Assembly (NCBI GenBank): GCA_026390735.1
Contig: JAPLFJ010000034.1
Coordinates: 1-64,000, forward strand
Length of the DNA stretch: 64,000 nucleotides
Reading direction: 5' to 3'
Origin: Ignavibacteriota bacterium
GTDB taxonomy: Bacteria; Bacteroidota; Ignavibacteria; Tepidaquicellales; Tepidaquicellaceae
Position 1 is the first letter of the stretch. The number at the start of each line of letters is the position of its first letter. Both the position numbers and the translations under genes were made by a program. Of this stretch, positions 1-8,538 are shown in pieces. The notes under the pieces were generated by a model. It did no database searches, had not been told where the DNA came from, and worked only from the letters and a program-made list of their open reading frames with translations.

Positions 1-66
1 TTGGCTGTTTTCAACGTGTCCCCGTGTCCCCAATACACTATTCAAAAACACTTTAAACTATTAATT

Positions 67-387
67 ATGAAGCTATTTACAAAAGAAATCGAAGCCAAGG
101 CACAGGCTCAGTTCCATTTTGGTGCTGATATGGAGAAACAAGTTATAGTTGCCAAATTTTTCAATCCATCTGGTGCTGGCACTTGGTGGGTTATGAACCA
201 GGATCCAAATGACATCGACTATCTCTGGGGAGTCGTTGATCTGTTCGAAGTAGAGGTTGGAAGTTTTTCTAAATCTGAATTAGAAAACTACGTAGGAGCT
301 TATGGTTTGGGTATCGAGAGGGATTTATACTTTGAGGAGGTGAATGCGAAGGTGTTGTTTCAACAATTAGTAAAAAGAAGAGCTTGA
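67..387 (+). CDS. DUF2958 domain protein
   Basis: A 106-residue protein, starting at the ATG at 67; an upstream TTG at 1 is in frame but would add an unconserved tail. The run LFTKEIEAKAQAQ, then KQVIVAKFFNP, WWVMNQDPNDIDYLWGVVDL and GLGIERDLYF match the DUF2958 family nearly end to end. Members are small cytoplasmic proteins of unknown function, often carried on plasmids and integrative elements. The gene is followed by a headless T9SS sorting-domain fragment and a tRNA-Thr 3' fragment, which fits the edge of a mobile element. No function can be assigned. Confidence 0.8.
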   Translation: MKLFTKEIEAKAQAQFHFGADMEKQVIVAKFFNPSGAGTWWVMNQDPNDIDYLWGVVDLFEVEVGSFSKSELENYVGAYGLGIERDLYFEEVNAKVLFQQLVKRRA

Positions 388-390
388 TAA

Positions 391-561
391 CTCTTTTTTA
401 AATGTTCAGGAAGAGAAGTCCGGACACTCGTAAACGAATCACTCAAGCCCGGCACGTACAAAGCCGCGTTCGACGCCTCCGCCCTCACCACCGGCGTCTA
501 TTTCTACAAACTCATTACAGAGGGCTTTACAGAAACAAAGAAGATGTTACTAATAAAATAA
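391..561 (+). pseudogene. Orphan T9SS C-terminal sorting domain fragment
   Basis: The frame is open from just after a TAA at 388-390 to the TAA at 559-561 and has no start codon. It reads GREVRTLVNESLKPGTY, then FDASALTTGVYFYKLI and ETKKMLLIK. This is the second half of a type IX secretion type A sorting domain, as at the ends of the proteins at 992, 10571 and 12824. The passenger domain and the NYPNPFNP start of the sorting domain are missing, so this is a remnant of a deleted secreted-protein gene. Its middle (about 440-510) is markedly richer in G+C than the surroundings. Confidence 0.8.
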
Positions 562-776
562 CTCCCAGCAAAACAATTTTCACAAAGCTGCATTAGGTTT
601 TTCTGGTGCGGCTTTTTTGATGGTTGTGAATAATATTTTAAAATAAAAAAGTGAAAGATATATCTTTGTACCCTGTCAGCGATTCCGTCAGCGATATTGA
701 AAATATGTGGGTGATTTTGGTTGATAATGGTGGTGGGAAACCTCATAAATGCATGGTTTTAAGGGGTTTTATTTTT

Positions 777-830
777 AGCGTCTTTTTTGTAATCAGCAGG
801 TCGGGGGTTCAAGTCCCTCTGCCAGCTCCA
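777..830 (+). tRNA. tRNA-Thr(TGT) 3' fragment (possible att site)
   Basis: From the anticodon loop on, this reads as the 3' two thirds of a threonine tRNA: TTTTGTAATCA around a TGT anticodon, a T arm with stem GGGGG/CCCTC around TTCAAGT, the acceptor strand TGCCAGC, discriminator T and an encoded CCA. No matching 5' acceptor strand (GCTGGCA) or D arm is present upstream, so it is not a complete tRNA. Such fragments are typically left as the att duplicate of an element that integrated at a tRNA 3' end. A terminator follows, so this is probably the original 3' end of the locus and the element lies to its left. Confidence 0.75.
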
Positions 831-837
831 TACAAAA

Positions 838-868
838 GCCCTGGATTCGAAAGAGTTCAGGGTTTTTT
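838..868 (+). terminator. Rho-independent terminator after tRNA-Thr fragment
   Basis: A CCCTG stem pairs with CAGGG across a loop of about 13 nt and is followed by a T run. It lies 8 bases after the encoded CCA, as expected for a tRNA transcript. Confidence 0.6.
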
Positions 869-991
869 GTTTACTCCTTTAAAAACCTTTATTTCTTATC
901 TGAAATTTACGATACTGATATTTAGTATTGACAGTATAAACTAATAATTCTACATTTCAGCAAATTTCATTAATTTTTAAAGGAGAATACA

Positions 992-2419
992 ATGAAACGT
1001 CTTTTTTTTCTACTTACCATGTTATTCATTTCATACAATTTTATATCTGCACAGGACGGTGTAGGTTTATGGACATTGAATTACAATAACGGTGGACGCA
1101 TCTGGGCAATGGTAATTGACCCGGTAAATCAAAACAATATGTATATCGGAGGGATTGACTCCGGAGTATACAAGACAACTAACAGCGGTACAAACTGGTT
1201 TGCTGTCAACGGTGGTCTTACTTACACGAAAGTGAATTGTATGGCAATCAGCAAATCAAGTCCGAATATTTTATATGTAGGCACAGATTCGATGGGAGGT
1301 GCAAACAGCGGGATTTACAAAACTACTAACGGCGGGACTAACTGGACTTTAACTATGAACGGAATAACAGGTGAGAAATCCATACAATGGATTCTTATAC
1401 ATCCTACAAATCCGAACATAGCATACTGCGCAATATTTAATGCACTTGCAGCTTCAACGGTGGGGGTATTTAAGACCACAGACGGCGGAGCAAACTGGCT
1501 GCCTTCAAGCACGGGTATGACGAATAAAAACATTTTATGTATGGCCATGAATCCGCTTAACCCGAACGTATTGTATGCAGGTTCATCTTTGATTATGCCC
1601 GGAAGTACTGGACCAACGACTGTTTACAGGTCTAATGATGCAGGTGCGAGTTGGATTCCTATAGTTAACGGTATACCTCAGACAGCAACCGATAATAATC
1701 CGTTCAGGTGTTTAAGCATAAGTACATCGGATACATCGGTTGTACTGGCAGGTTTATTTATGAATGCTGCTGCTTTAACAGGCGGAATGTATGTCACAAC
1801 AAACGGTGGGCAACTTTGGAATGCACGGAATACAGGGATTCCTGCAACGGCAGGTACACTTATTAGATGCTGTTTGATTAAACCAGGGTCTTCTACAGAA
1901 ATGTACGCAGGACTTGACAGAGCTACGGCTACAGATATCGGGATTAAACGAACAACCGATGCAGGACTTACATGGACTGACTTCAGCGGTGGTTCAGTAC
2001 TAAATACTTATTCGTTCCGTACACTTGCTTTCAAAACAGTTCCGGGTATGGCAACAATGTATGCTGGAGAGTCTTCAACTGCATTGCTTATTGGACGTGG
2101 TCTGTTTGAATATTCATGGAATGTTACAGGTATTGCAGGTATTGAAGGGATACCTAAGGATTTTAAATTATCGCAGAACTATCCGAATCCGTTTAACCCT
2201 GTTACGAAAATATCGTATCAGTTACCGCAAGCCGGGAATGTTAAACTTACAGTTTTTGATTTCCTCGGAAGAGAAGTAAGTACACTCGTAAACGAGAACA
2301 AGCAGGCAGGATATTATGATGTAAACTTTAATGCATCCGCACTTTCAAGCGGAACTTACTTTTACAGGCTTGAAATAAATAATTTTGTAACAACCAAAAA
2401 AATGCTGTTAATTAAATAA
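992..2419 (+). CDS. T9SS-secreted BNR/propeller-like protein
   Basis: A 475-residue secreted protein with a good ribosome binding site (AAGGAG, 9 nt before the ATG). Residues 1-21 form a signal peptide ending at FISAQ. The body repeats units such as GVYKTTNSGTNW, GIYKTTNGGTNW and GVFKTTDGGANW, the BNR/sortilin-type beta-propeller pattern also seen in Ycf48-like proteins. The last 80 or so residues are a type A T9SS sorting domain, from NYPNPFNPVTKISY to TTKKMLLIK. It should cross the outer membrane through the T9SS and be surface-attached or released. No catalytic residues are evident, and the ligand is unknown. Confidence 0.85.
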   Translation: MKRLFFLLTMLFISYNFISAQDGVGLWTLNYNNGGRIWAMVIDPVNQNNMYIGGIDSGVYKTTNSGTNWFAVNGGLTYTKVNCMAISKSSPNILYVGTDSMGGANSGIYKTTNGGTNWTLTMNGITGEKSIQWILIHPTNPNIAYCAIFNALAASTVGVFKTTDGGANWLPSSTGMTNKNILCMAMNPLNPNVLYAGSSLIMPGSTGPTTVYRSNDAGASWIPIVNGIPQTATDNNPFRCLSISTSDTSVVLAGLFMNAAALTGGMYVTTNGGQLWNARNTGIPATAGTLIRCCLIKPGSSTEMYAGLDRATATDIGIKRTTDAGLTWTDFSGGSVLNTYSFRTLAFKTVPGMATMYAGESSTALLIGRGLFEYSWNVTGIAGIEGIPKDFKLSQNYPNPFNPVTKISYQLPQAGNVKLTVFDFLGREVSTLVNENKQAGYYDVNFNASALSSGTYFYRLEINNFVTTKKMLLIK

Positions 2420-2446
2420 CATTCTATAAATACCTTATAAACGGCA

Positions 2447-2468
2447 AAGCCCTTCATTGAAGGGCTTT
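2447..2468. terminator. Bidirectional terminator hairpin
   Basis: AAGCCCTT pairs perfectly with AAGGGCTT, with A and T runs outside the arms. It lies between the convergent genes ending at 2419 and 2495 and can serve both. Confidence 0.75.
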
Positions 2469-2494
2469 TGCTTTAATATCTTTGATTGTATGTC

Positions 2495-3076
2495 TTATGC
2501 GTTTTCAGGACCGACGAAATATATTGCTTTGGTCTTTCCTGATTCAATTATCAATACCTTCATTTTGTTTTCTTTCCAGCCTTTAACTTTCATATCAACT
2601 GAACGAAGTTTGCCGTATATGACAGTTTCTTTGCCGTCTTTTGTGAAGGTGATAGTAAGTCCGTTTCCTTCTGCTTCAATCTTTGAGATTTCTATTGCAG
2701 CACCATAGAATACAGAACCTGAAAGTTTACCTGCTTTAAGTTCAAAGTTTATTTTATCGGGAGTTCCTGTTAAATCAGAGAGAATCTTTTCAGTGCCTTT
2801 TTCATATCCTGTTTCACAACGGCGGTATGCACCTGCAAAATCATCAGTCTTGCAATCCTTGACTTCAATGCACTGGTTTAAAAGAACGGTCTGCTTGTCT
2901 GCACCGTTTACTGCTTCGAAAACTTTAATCTCACCGATAGATTTTACTTCAGCGGTCTTTGTTTCTGTCTTTACAGGCTCTTTCTTGTCTGCTACATTGG
3001 TTTCTGTTTTCTTGCCGCAGGAAGAGATACTTACCATAAATACGATAACGAGGAAAATGTACAATAAGTTTTTCAT
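2495..3076 (-). CDS. Putative lipoprotein, unknown function
   Basis: A 193-residue protein with a lipoprotein signal peptide; the lipobox SISSC puts the lipidated cysteine at residue 20. A short linker rich in K, E and T (about 22-45) is followed by one globular domain of about 145 residues with no motif I recognise. The text alternates strands and turns (IKVFEAVNGADKQTV, FYGAAIEISKI, ITFTKDGKETVIYGKL), which suggests a beta-rich periplasmic domain. It stands alone between a shared terminator and a 310-bp A/T-rich spacer. Confidence 0.75.
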   Translation of the reverse strand: MKNLLYIFLVIVFMVSISSCGKKTETNVADKKEPVKTETKTAEVKSIGEIKVFEAVNGADKQTVLLNQCIEVKDCKTDDFAGAYRRCETGYEKGTEKILSDLTGTPDKINFELKAGKLSGSVFYGAAIEISKIEAEGNGLTITFTKDGKETVIYGKLRSVDMKVKGWKENKMKVLIIESGKTKAIYFVGPENA

Positions 3077-3386
3077 TGTTTTATGTTTAGTTTAGAAAAT
3101 GAATACATTAATTAATGATTTCAAATAAGTTTTTAAAATAATTAAATAATAATTAACATAAAAATTAAATATTCGGATACACTGCTTATCTGTTATCGTT
3201 TATCGCAGGACACACATTATGGAGGGGTAGCCGCGTGGTTTCTTGTAACGAATTTGTCGTCCCTAAGGGACTTTGTATGCTTAAGGAAGTATTAATATCG
3301 ACGAGTGTCGGGAAATTAGCTAACGTGTTTAAACAACAAAACCCTTCGGGGAAGGGTTTTGAAGTAATGCACTTATTATTAATTAA
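3077..3386. other. Non-coding spacer with palindrome and terminator
   Basis: This 310-bp spacer is very A/T-rich in its first 100 bases, where the promoter of the lipoprotein at 2495-3076 should lie. I see no gene. The palindrome GTCCCTAAGGGAC lies near 3260, and a terminator hairpin closes the stretch. Confidence 0.5.
3338..3361 (-). terminator. Terminator of the coiled-coil membrane protein gene
   Basis: AAAACCCTTC pairs with GAAGGGTTTT across a short GGG loop. It lies 26 bp past the stop codon of the minus-strand gene 3387-4217. Confidence 0.75.
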
Positions 3387-4217
3387 TCAACTTTCTATGA
3401 TTTCAATCTTCTTAATGAACTTCTTTGTTTTTGTGGAGTCGAGGTCTTTAAGGTTCTTCTTCAGTTCTTTCATGCTTTCCTTAAAGTCCTTCATTGAATC
3501 CTTAAATTCTTTCATGTCATAATTAAACTCTTTCATGTTCTCGTCAAACTCATTCATTGATTCTTTTATTGTTTCCTTTAAATCATCCATATCTATTTCA
3601 ACCTCAATATCATTCATATCAATTTCTGGTACGTTATTAAGGAAGTCCTCGCTCCGTAATTGTTCAGTAAGTTTGCTCAGCGATTCGTTAAGTTTCATCA
3701 TCGAATTATCCAGGTAGAAGTTAAGTGAATCGAGATTACGGATTTTTATGCGGACTTTCAAATCATTAGTATCGAGCGGCATATCCATTTCGTCATAATT
3801 AGCCAGTGCCATCATTCCTTCGCCGAATTCTGTATTAAATCCGAAGTCCTGAATATCTTCAAGTTCTTTCAGTTTTTCCTCGTTTATATATACATGTCCG
3901 CCAAAATCGCCAATTCTTATATAGTTTGATAAGTCAGGAATATGGGCAAATATTCCGTCTTCAAAAGCCACACTACTGGCCGTTGATTTTACAGAAACAA
4001 TATCTGTTTGTCCTTCATTTTGCTCACCGGTTATATTATTTCCTGTAATTTCAGATTTGGCATCTTCTGACGGTGTGTTAACTACGGCAGATTTAATGGT
4101 TTCATACGCAAGCTGCGGGATTCTGATAAAGTTATCGTAATCAGCAAACGCGTAGTAAATAAAGCCTGCAACAAATGCTATCAGGAGCGATGATAATATT
4201 TTGTCTTTTTGTTTCAT
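3387..4217 (-). CDS. Membrane-anchored protein with C-terminal heptad coil
   Basis: A 276-residue protein. Residues 8-27 form one membrane anchor near the N terminus, and the rest is predicted to be outside the cytoplasm. The middle is acidic and not recognised. Residues 221-262 are six consecutive seven-residue units (MNEFDEN, MKEFNYD, MKEFKDS, MKDFKES, MKELKKN, LKDLDST), so a strong coiled coil is expected. It ends in a basic stretch. No enzyme motif is visible; a structural or oligomerising role at the envelope is an inference. Confidence 0.75.
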   Translation of the reverse strand: MKQKDKILSSLLIAFVAGFIYYAFADYDNFIRIPQLAYETIKSAVVNTPSEDAKSEITGNNITGEQNEGQTDIVSVKSTASSVAFEDGIFAHIPDLSNYIRIGDFGGHVYINEEKLKELEDIQDFGFNTEFGEGMMALANYDEMDMPLDTNDLKVRIKIRNLDSLNFYLDNSMMKLNESLSKLTEQLRSEDFLNNVPEIDMNDIEVEIDMDDLKETIKESMNEFDENMKEFNYDMKEFKDSMKDFKESMKELKKNLKDLDSTKTKKFIKKIEIIES

Positions 4218-4282
4218 AGCGGTTTAAATAAATTAAATAATCCTTTTGAAGATAATACGTCTTCCTGCTTTATAAAGTTTCG

Positions 4283-5095
4283 TTATCTTTTCAGAATATC
4301 GTTCCTGCAGACAACCACGAAATCTTTAGATACATTTGTTATACTTCCCTCTTCAAAATCACCGTATATATTGATTAATCTTAGGTTTGATAACCTGATA
4401 AGATTCTCGAGTTCATACCTGAAGAAATACCTTAAGAGTGAATCCCATTCACTTCTTTTGATTTTATTATTCTCATCCCATTCAAACACAAACTTCGAGT
4501 TTATGAGCTGATGAGCAAAATCAGTATCCATTGAAACAATCCGCTTAACCATTTTACCTGCTTCATATTCGCCCTCAAAATCCGTGAAGTTATCAAGTCC
4601 TTCTGCCATAAGCGACAAATCAGGATTAAACACATCGAAGATAAGTTTTCCGTCGGGATTCAGATGATGGTGTATATTATTAAGTACTTTAAGCTGGTCG
4701 TCGGTATCAGTGAAATGGGAGAATGTCCTGAATGGCATTACGATTAAATCGAACTTTACGCCAAGGTTAAAATCGCGTGCATCCTTAACAAAGACGCGGT
4801 TATGGCTTTCCTCCGGGAGGTTTGACCTCAGCACATCAATCATCGATCTGCTAACGTCAATACCGTAGATGTCGGCGCCCTTTTTAAGTGCTTCTTTGAA
4901 GATACGTCCTGTACCAACACCAACTTCAAGCACAGGTCCTTTGCATTCAAGAATTTTATTCAGATAATAGTTAAAGTCGACTGAAGTACGGAGTTTATCA
5001 TAAATTACATCGTAGAATTTTGCGAAGGTTTCGGGGTACTCAACCGAGTCCTGTGTCTTAACGTTTGAAATATCATAGAAACATTTTTCTGCCAT
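4283..5095 (-). CDS. Class I SAM-dependent methyltransferase
   Basis: A 270-residue cytoplasmic protein with the Rossmann methyltransferase signature. Motif I is VLEVGVGTGRIF (about residues 55-66), followed by the acidic end of strand 2 in IYGIDVSRSMI. FDLIVMPFRTFSHF fits motif IV, and LNPDGKLIFDVFNP the later motif. The fold is the type used for small-molecule methylation, but the substrate cannot be read from the sequence. The gene is single, transcribed in the same direction as the coiled-coil gene downstream, with 65 bp between them. Confidence 0.85.
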   Translation of the reverse strand: MAEKCFYDISNVKTQDSVEYPETFAKFYDVIYDKLRTSVDFNYYLNKILECKGPVLEVGVGTGRIFKEALKKGADIYGIDVSRSMIDVLRSNLPEESHNRVFVKDARDFNLGVKFDLIVMPFRTFSHFTDTDDQLKVLNNIHHHLNPDGKLIFDVFNPDLSLMAEGLDNFTDFEGEYEAGKMVKRIVSMDTDFAHQLINSKFVFEWDENNKIKRSEWDSLLRYFFRYELENLIRLSNLRLINIYGDFEEGSITNVSKDFVVVCRNDILKR

Positions 5096-5184
5096 AAGAG
5101 GAATAATAATTTAGTGATTGAAATATTTTGTATTAAACGTTAATTTAAAATAACAATAATTAGCGACAGATTAAATAATAACTC

Positions 5185-6228
5185 TTGGCCCTTACAGAAC
5201 ACATAAAACAGGGAATAGTACAGTTCAAAAAAGTATTCATTATACTATTGATGTCCATAATTGCAATAATTATAGGAACTGCAGGTTATATGGTGATTGA
5301 AGGATACAGCCTGATTGAGGCTTACTATATGACGATGATAACCATCACGACTGTTGGGTTTCTGGAAGTTCATCCGTTATCAGATGCAGGAAGAATATTT
5401 ACCACTATATTACTTGTATCAAACATCGGAATATTTTTCTACGGAGCAACTACCATAGTAGGGCTTGTCATTGAAGGAGAATTCAGAAATTTTTATAAAA
5501 ACTACAACGTGAAAAAGAAAATTGGCGAACTCAGCAACCACGTAATTGTCTGCGGTTACGGCAGGAACGGAAAGCAGGTGTGTCTTGAACTTAAGGACGA
5601 CAAATATCCGTACCTTATTATAGAAAAACGTGAGAATATTGTTGAAGAGTTAAAACAGAATCAGAGTATTCTTTTCATCGACGGAGATGCGACTGAGGAG
5701 GAAGTCCTAATCGAGGCAGGGATTAAAAATGCAAAGGCAATAATTACCACTTTGCCCGAAGACCCTGACAACGTATACGTAGTACTGACAGCAAGAGAAC
5801 TTAACCCTGAGATAACAATAATCAGCCGTGCATCGAACGAGGCATCTGTGAACAAACTCAAGCGTGCTGGTGCGAATAACGTTATCATGCCTGAAAAGAT
5901 TGGCGGAGCGCATATGGCAGCCCTCGTTATGAAACCGGACATCATGGAGTTCATTGCAGAACTAACGGGACAGGGTTCAGATATATCACTTACATTTGAA
6001 GAGTTATCTTTGCAGGATATATCTAAGGAATTTGTAGGAAGAACTATAAGAGATTTAGACATCAGGAATAAAACAGGTGCAAATATTATCGGCCTCAGAA
6101 TGCCTGACGGTGAATTTGTTATTAATCCTCTTCCCGAGACAGAACTAAACCAGAATACTAAACTTATAGCTCTTGGAAACAGTGTTCAGATTGTTGCTAT
6201 GAGAAGACTTATATCTGAGTTAAGATAA
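5185..6228 (+). CDS. Potassium channel with RCK (TrkA-N/TrkA-C) domains
   Basis: A 347-residue channel subunit. A membrane segment (about 17-38) is followed by a pore helix and the filter TTVGFLEVHP, then a second membrane segment (about 68-92). The cytoplasmic part starts with VIVCGYGRNGKQV, a nucleotide-binding Rossmann turn of the RCK/TrkA-N domain, and ends in a TrkA-C domain (about 260-347). The family forms tetrameric K+ channels gated by bound ligand. The usual TVGYGD filter is replaced by TVGFLEV. The start is a TTG at 5185, chosen because later ATGs would cut into the first membrane segment. Confidence 0.85.
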   Translation: MALTEHIKQGIVQFKKVFIILLMSIIAIIIGTAGYMVIEGYSLIEAYYMTMITITTVGFLEVHPLSDAGRIFTTILLVSNIGIFFYGATTIVGLVIEGEFRNFYKNYNVKKKIGELSNHVIVCGYGRNGKQVCLELKDDKYPYLIIEKRENIVEELKQNQSILFIDGDATEEEVLIEAGIKNAKAIITTLPEDPDNVYVVLTARELNPEITIISRASNEASVNKLKRAGANNVIMPEKIGGAHMAALVMKPDIMEFIAELTGQGSDISLTFEELSLQDISKEFVGRTIRDLDIRNKTGANIIGLRMPDGEFVINPLPETELNQNTKLIALGNSVQIVAMRRLISELR

Positions 6229-6252
6229 AGATTCAAAGCGATAGGGTTTTTA

Positions 6253-6294
6253 TTTCCCCTCTCTGCCACGGCGGATCTGCGACCGGAGGGGAAT
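6253..6294. terminator. Hairpin between convergent genes
   Basis: TTCCCCTC pairs with GAGGGGAA across a loop of about 24 nt, with T-rich and A-rich flanks. It lies between the channel gene and the convergent E1 gene and may terminate both. The large loop, with its CGGCGG and TCTGC content, also resembles other palindromic repeats in this window. Confidence 0.45.
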
Positions 6295-6324
6295 TTTAAA
6301 ACTCTTATACTGCTCTTTTATATT

Positions 6325-8376
6325 CTAATACGCTGCCAGTTCTACACACGCTTCAAGTATCCAGGAATCCTGCGGTAATGCTGTTTTCTCAAGCACAGGA
6401 TGGAACGGAACGTGTACATTCAGACCTGCTACCCTTTTTACAGGAGCATCAAGATACTCAAAACATTTTTCCGATATCTCAGCCGCTACTTCTGCACCGA
6501 ATCCCATAAACTTTGAGTCTTCGTGGAAGACGATCACCTTACCGGTTTTCTTAACAGAATTAATAACTGTTTCTATATCAAGTGGAACTATTGTCCTCAG
6601 GTCAACTACTTCAACACCTACTCCCTTCTTTTCCATTTCTTTCGATGCCCTTATTGCTTTTTCTACCATAGCACCGTATGTTATAATTGTCATATCCTCA
6701 CCTTCCCTTTTTACAGATGCCTTGCCAAACGGTATATAATAATCTGCATCCGGTTCGGGAGATTTAGCAAATCCCTGTCTGTATAGAAATTTATGTTCAA
6801 GAAAAAGCACGGGGTCATTCAACTGACACGCAGTCTTTAATAATCCTTTTGCATCCGCTGAGTTCGAAGGATACGCAATGTACATTCCGGGACACTTTGC
6901 AAAAAGTGCTTCTATATTCTGTGAATGATAATGTCCGCCTCCGATGTAACCACCGCATGCCGCACGTATGACAACAGGACAGCTGAATTCATTGTTCGAA
7001 CGGTAACGGTACATCACAAGTTCTTCGCGTATCTGCATCATCGCAGGAAATATGTAATCAGCAAACTGTATTTCCACAACAGGCTTTAATCCTGTTATTG
7101 CAGCACCTATTGCAGTGCCGATGATTGATGCCTCGGCTAATGGTGAATTAAAGACTCTGTGGTCACCATACTTTGTTGAAAGTCCTTTTGTTGCAGTAAA
7201 AACTCCGCCTTTTCCGTCAGCAATGTCCTCACCGTATATTATCATATTATGGTTCTTTTCCATTTCTTCGTGTAACGCATGATTCACTGCATCCACCATC
7301 ACAACAGGTTCACCGGGAGAAACATTCTTTTCGTATTCAATAACATTCTGCTCTTCTTCGGGGCAGTATAAATAATCAATAACCGTTGAAGCATCAGGTA
7401 CCGGCTGTTTAAGTACTTCGTCTGCAATGTTCATCACTTCCTCGAATACCTGTTTCTTCAGTTCCTCAATCTTTTCAGCAGTAGTAATATTTCTTTCAAC
7501 CATAACTTTCTCAAGCGAAACAAGGGGGTCTTTCTTTAAATCTTCCTCGAGCGATTCTTTGCTTCTGTATTTTTCCTGTGCGTCGGAAGCAGAGTGTGAG
7601 CGAAGTCTTACAACATCGGCATAAATCAAAGCAGGGCCCTTACCTTCGCGTGCAAGTCTGACAGCTTCTTTTGCCGTTCCATAACTTTCAAGAAAATCAG
7701 TACCGTCTATTCGGTATTTATTCAAACCTATAAAACCGGAACATGCTTCAAATATAGAACCTCCCGCCGCCTGGTCTTCCACAGGAACGGATATAGCAAA
7801 CTTATTATTCTGTATTAAAAATATTACGGGTAATTGTTTTCTGGTAGCCCAGTTAACCGCTTCAAAATATTCTCCCTGAGATGTTGAACCTTCGCCTCCT
7901 GATACATAAACTACTTCGTCTGAATTCCTCAAGTATGAACTCAGCGCTGAACCTACTGCCTGCAGATACTGTGAGCCCGTCGGTGATGAAGCCGTTGGCA
8001 TACGTAACCTCTTACTTCCGAGATGCGTAGGCATTTGTCTTCCGGCTGTAAAAGGGTCAGTTGCCTTGCCGAGTCGGTGCTGGAATATTTCTTCAACAGT
8101 CAGACCGAGTGTCAACCCGAGAGCGTCATCCCTGTAATAAGTATAAAACCAGTCCTTTCCTGGTTTCATTGCCATAGCAGTTGCAACCTGCACTGCTTCG
8201 TGTCCAGCTCCCGATATTAAGAACGTTGCTTTGCCTTGTTTAATCAGACTATCAGTCCTGTCGTCAAGATATCTTGTAGTAAGAATGTATTTGTATGCAT
8301 CGAGCATCTGTGTCTCCGAAAGACCAAAGAAGTTTTCCTTCTCTTTTAAAAACTTCGGACTTTGTTTTTTAGCCAT
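6325..8376 (-). CDS. Fused 2-oxoacid dehydrogenase E1 alpha/beta
   Basis: A 683-residue fusion of the two E1 subunits of a 2-oxoacid dehydrogenase complex. Residues of about 20-340 are the alpha part, with the thiamine-diphosphate motif GGEGSTSQGE and a later QNN. Residues of about 355-683 are the beta part (MIIYGEDIADGKGGVF, FNSPLAEASIIGTAIGAA). The enzyme decarboxylates a 2-oxoacid and transfers the acyl group to the lipoyl E2. Branched-chain oxoacids are the likelier substrates for this fused form, but pyruvate cannot be excluded. No E2 or E3 gene lies beside it. Confidence 0.9.
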   Translation of the reverse strand: MAKKQSPKFLKEKENFFGLSETQMLDAYKYILTTRYLDDRTDSLIKQGKATFLISGAGHEAVQVATAMAMKPGKDWFYTYYRDDALGLTLGLTVEEIFQHRLGKATDPFTAGRQMPTHLGSKRLRMPTASSPTGSQYLQAVGSALSSYLRNSDEVVYVSGGEGSTSQGEYFEAVNWATRKQLPVIFLIQNNKFAISVPVEDQAAGGSIFEACSGFIGLNKYRIDGTDFLESYGTAKEAVRLAREGKGPALIYADVVRLRSHSASDAQEKYRSKESLEEDLKKDPLVSLEKVMVERNITTAEKIEELKKQVFEEVMNIADEVLKQPVPDASTVIDYLYCPEEEQNVIEYEKNVSPGEPVVMVDAVNHALHEEMEKNHNMIIYGEDIADGKGGVFTATKGLSTKYGDHRVFNSPLAEASIIGTAIGAAITGLKPVVEIQFADYIFPAMMQIREELVMYRYRSNNEFSCPVVIRAACGGYIGGGHYHSQNIEALFAKCPGMYIAYPSNSADAKGLLKTACQLNDPVLFLEHKFLYRQGFAKSPEPDADYYIPFGKASVKREGEDMTIITYGAMVEKAIRASKEMEKKGVGVEVVDLRTIVPLDIETVINSVKKTGKVIVFHEDSKFMGFGAEVAAEISEKCFEYLDAPVKRVAGLNVHVPFHPVLEKTALPQDSWILEACVELAAY

Positions 8377-8538
8377 CTATATAATTTGTTTTATCTTCTA
8401 AAATAATACTATCTTTGATTTATTATAAGTTAATTATCCTGCGCAATACGGAATATTTCTGTCCTTTATTGATTTTATGTATAGAATAAATCAGAGATTA
8501 ATAATATTTTAAACATATTAAGTATAGAAATAATTTCG
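8377..8538. promoter_or_regulatory. Divergent promoter region
   Basis: An A/T-rich 162-bp spacer between the divergent E1 and solute-binding genes. A plus-strand TATCTTTG at 8410-8417 fits the Bacteroidota -7 consensus TAnnTTTG, about 120 nt before the TTG start of the solute-binding protein. Confidence 0.35.

Noticed and set aside
17-31. TGTCCCCGTGTCCCC near the window start as a further copy of the shared operator
   Set aside because: Only right half-sites are present, without a GGGACA partner 5 nt upstream or a -7 box at 10-11 nt.
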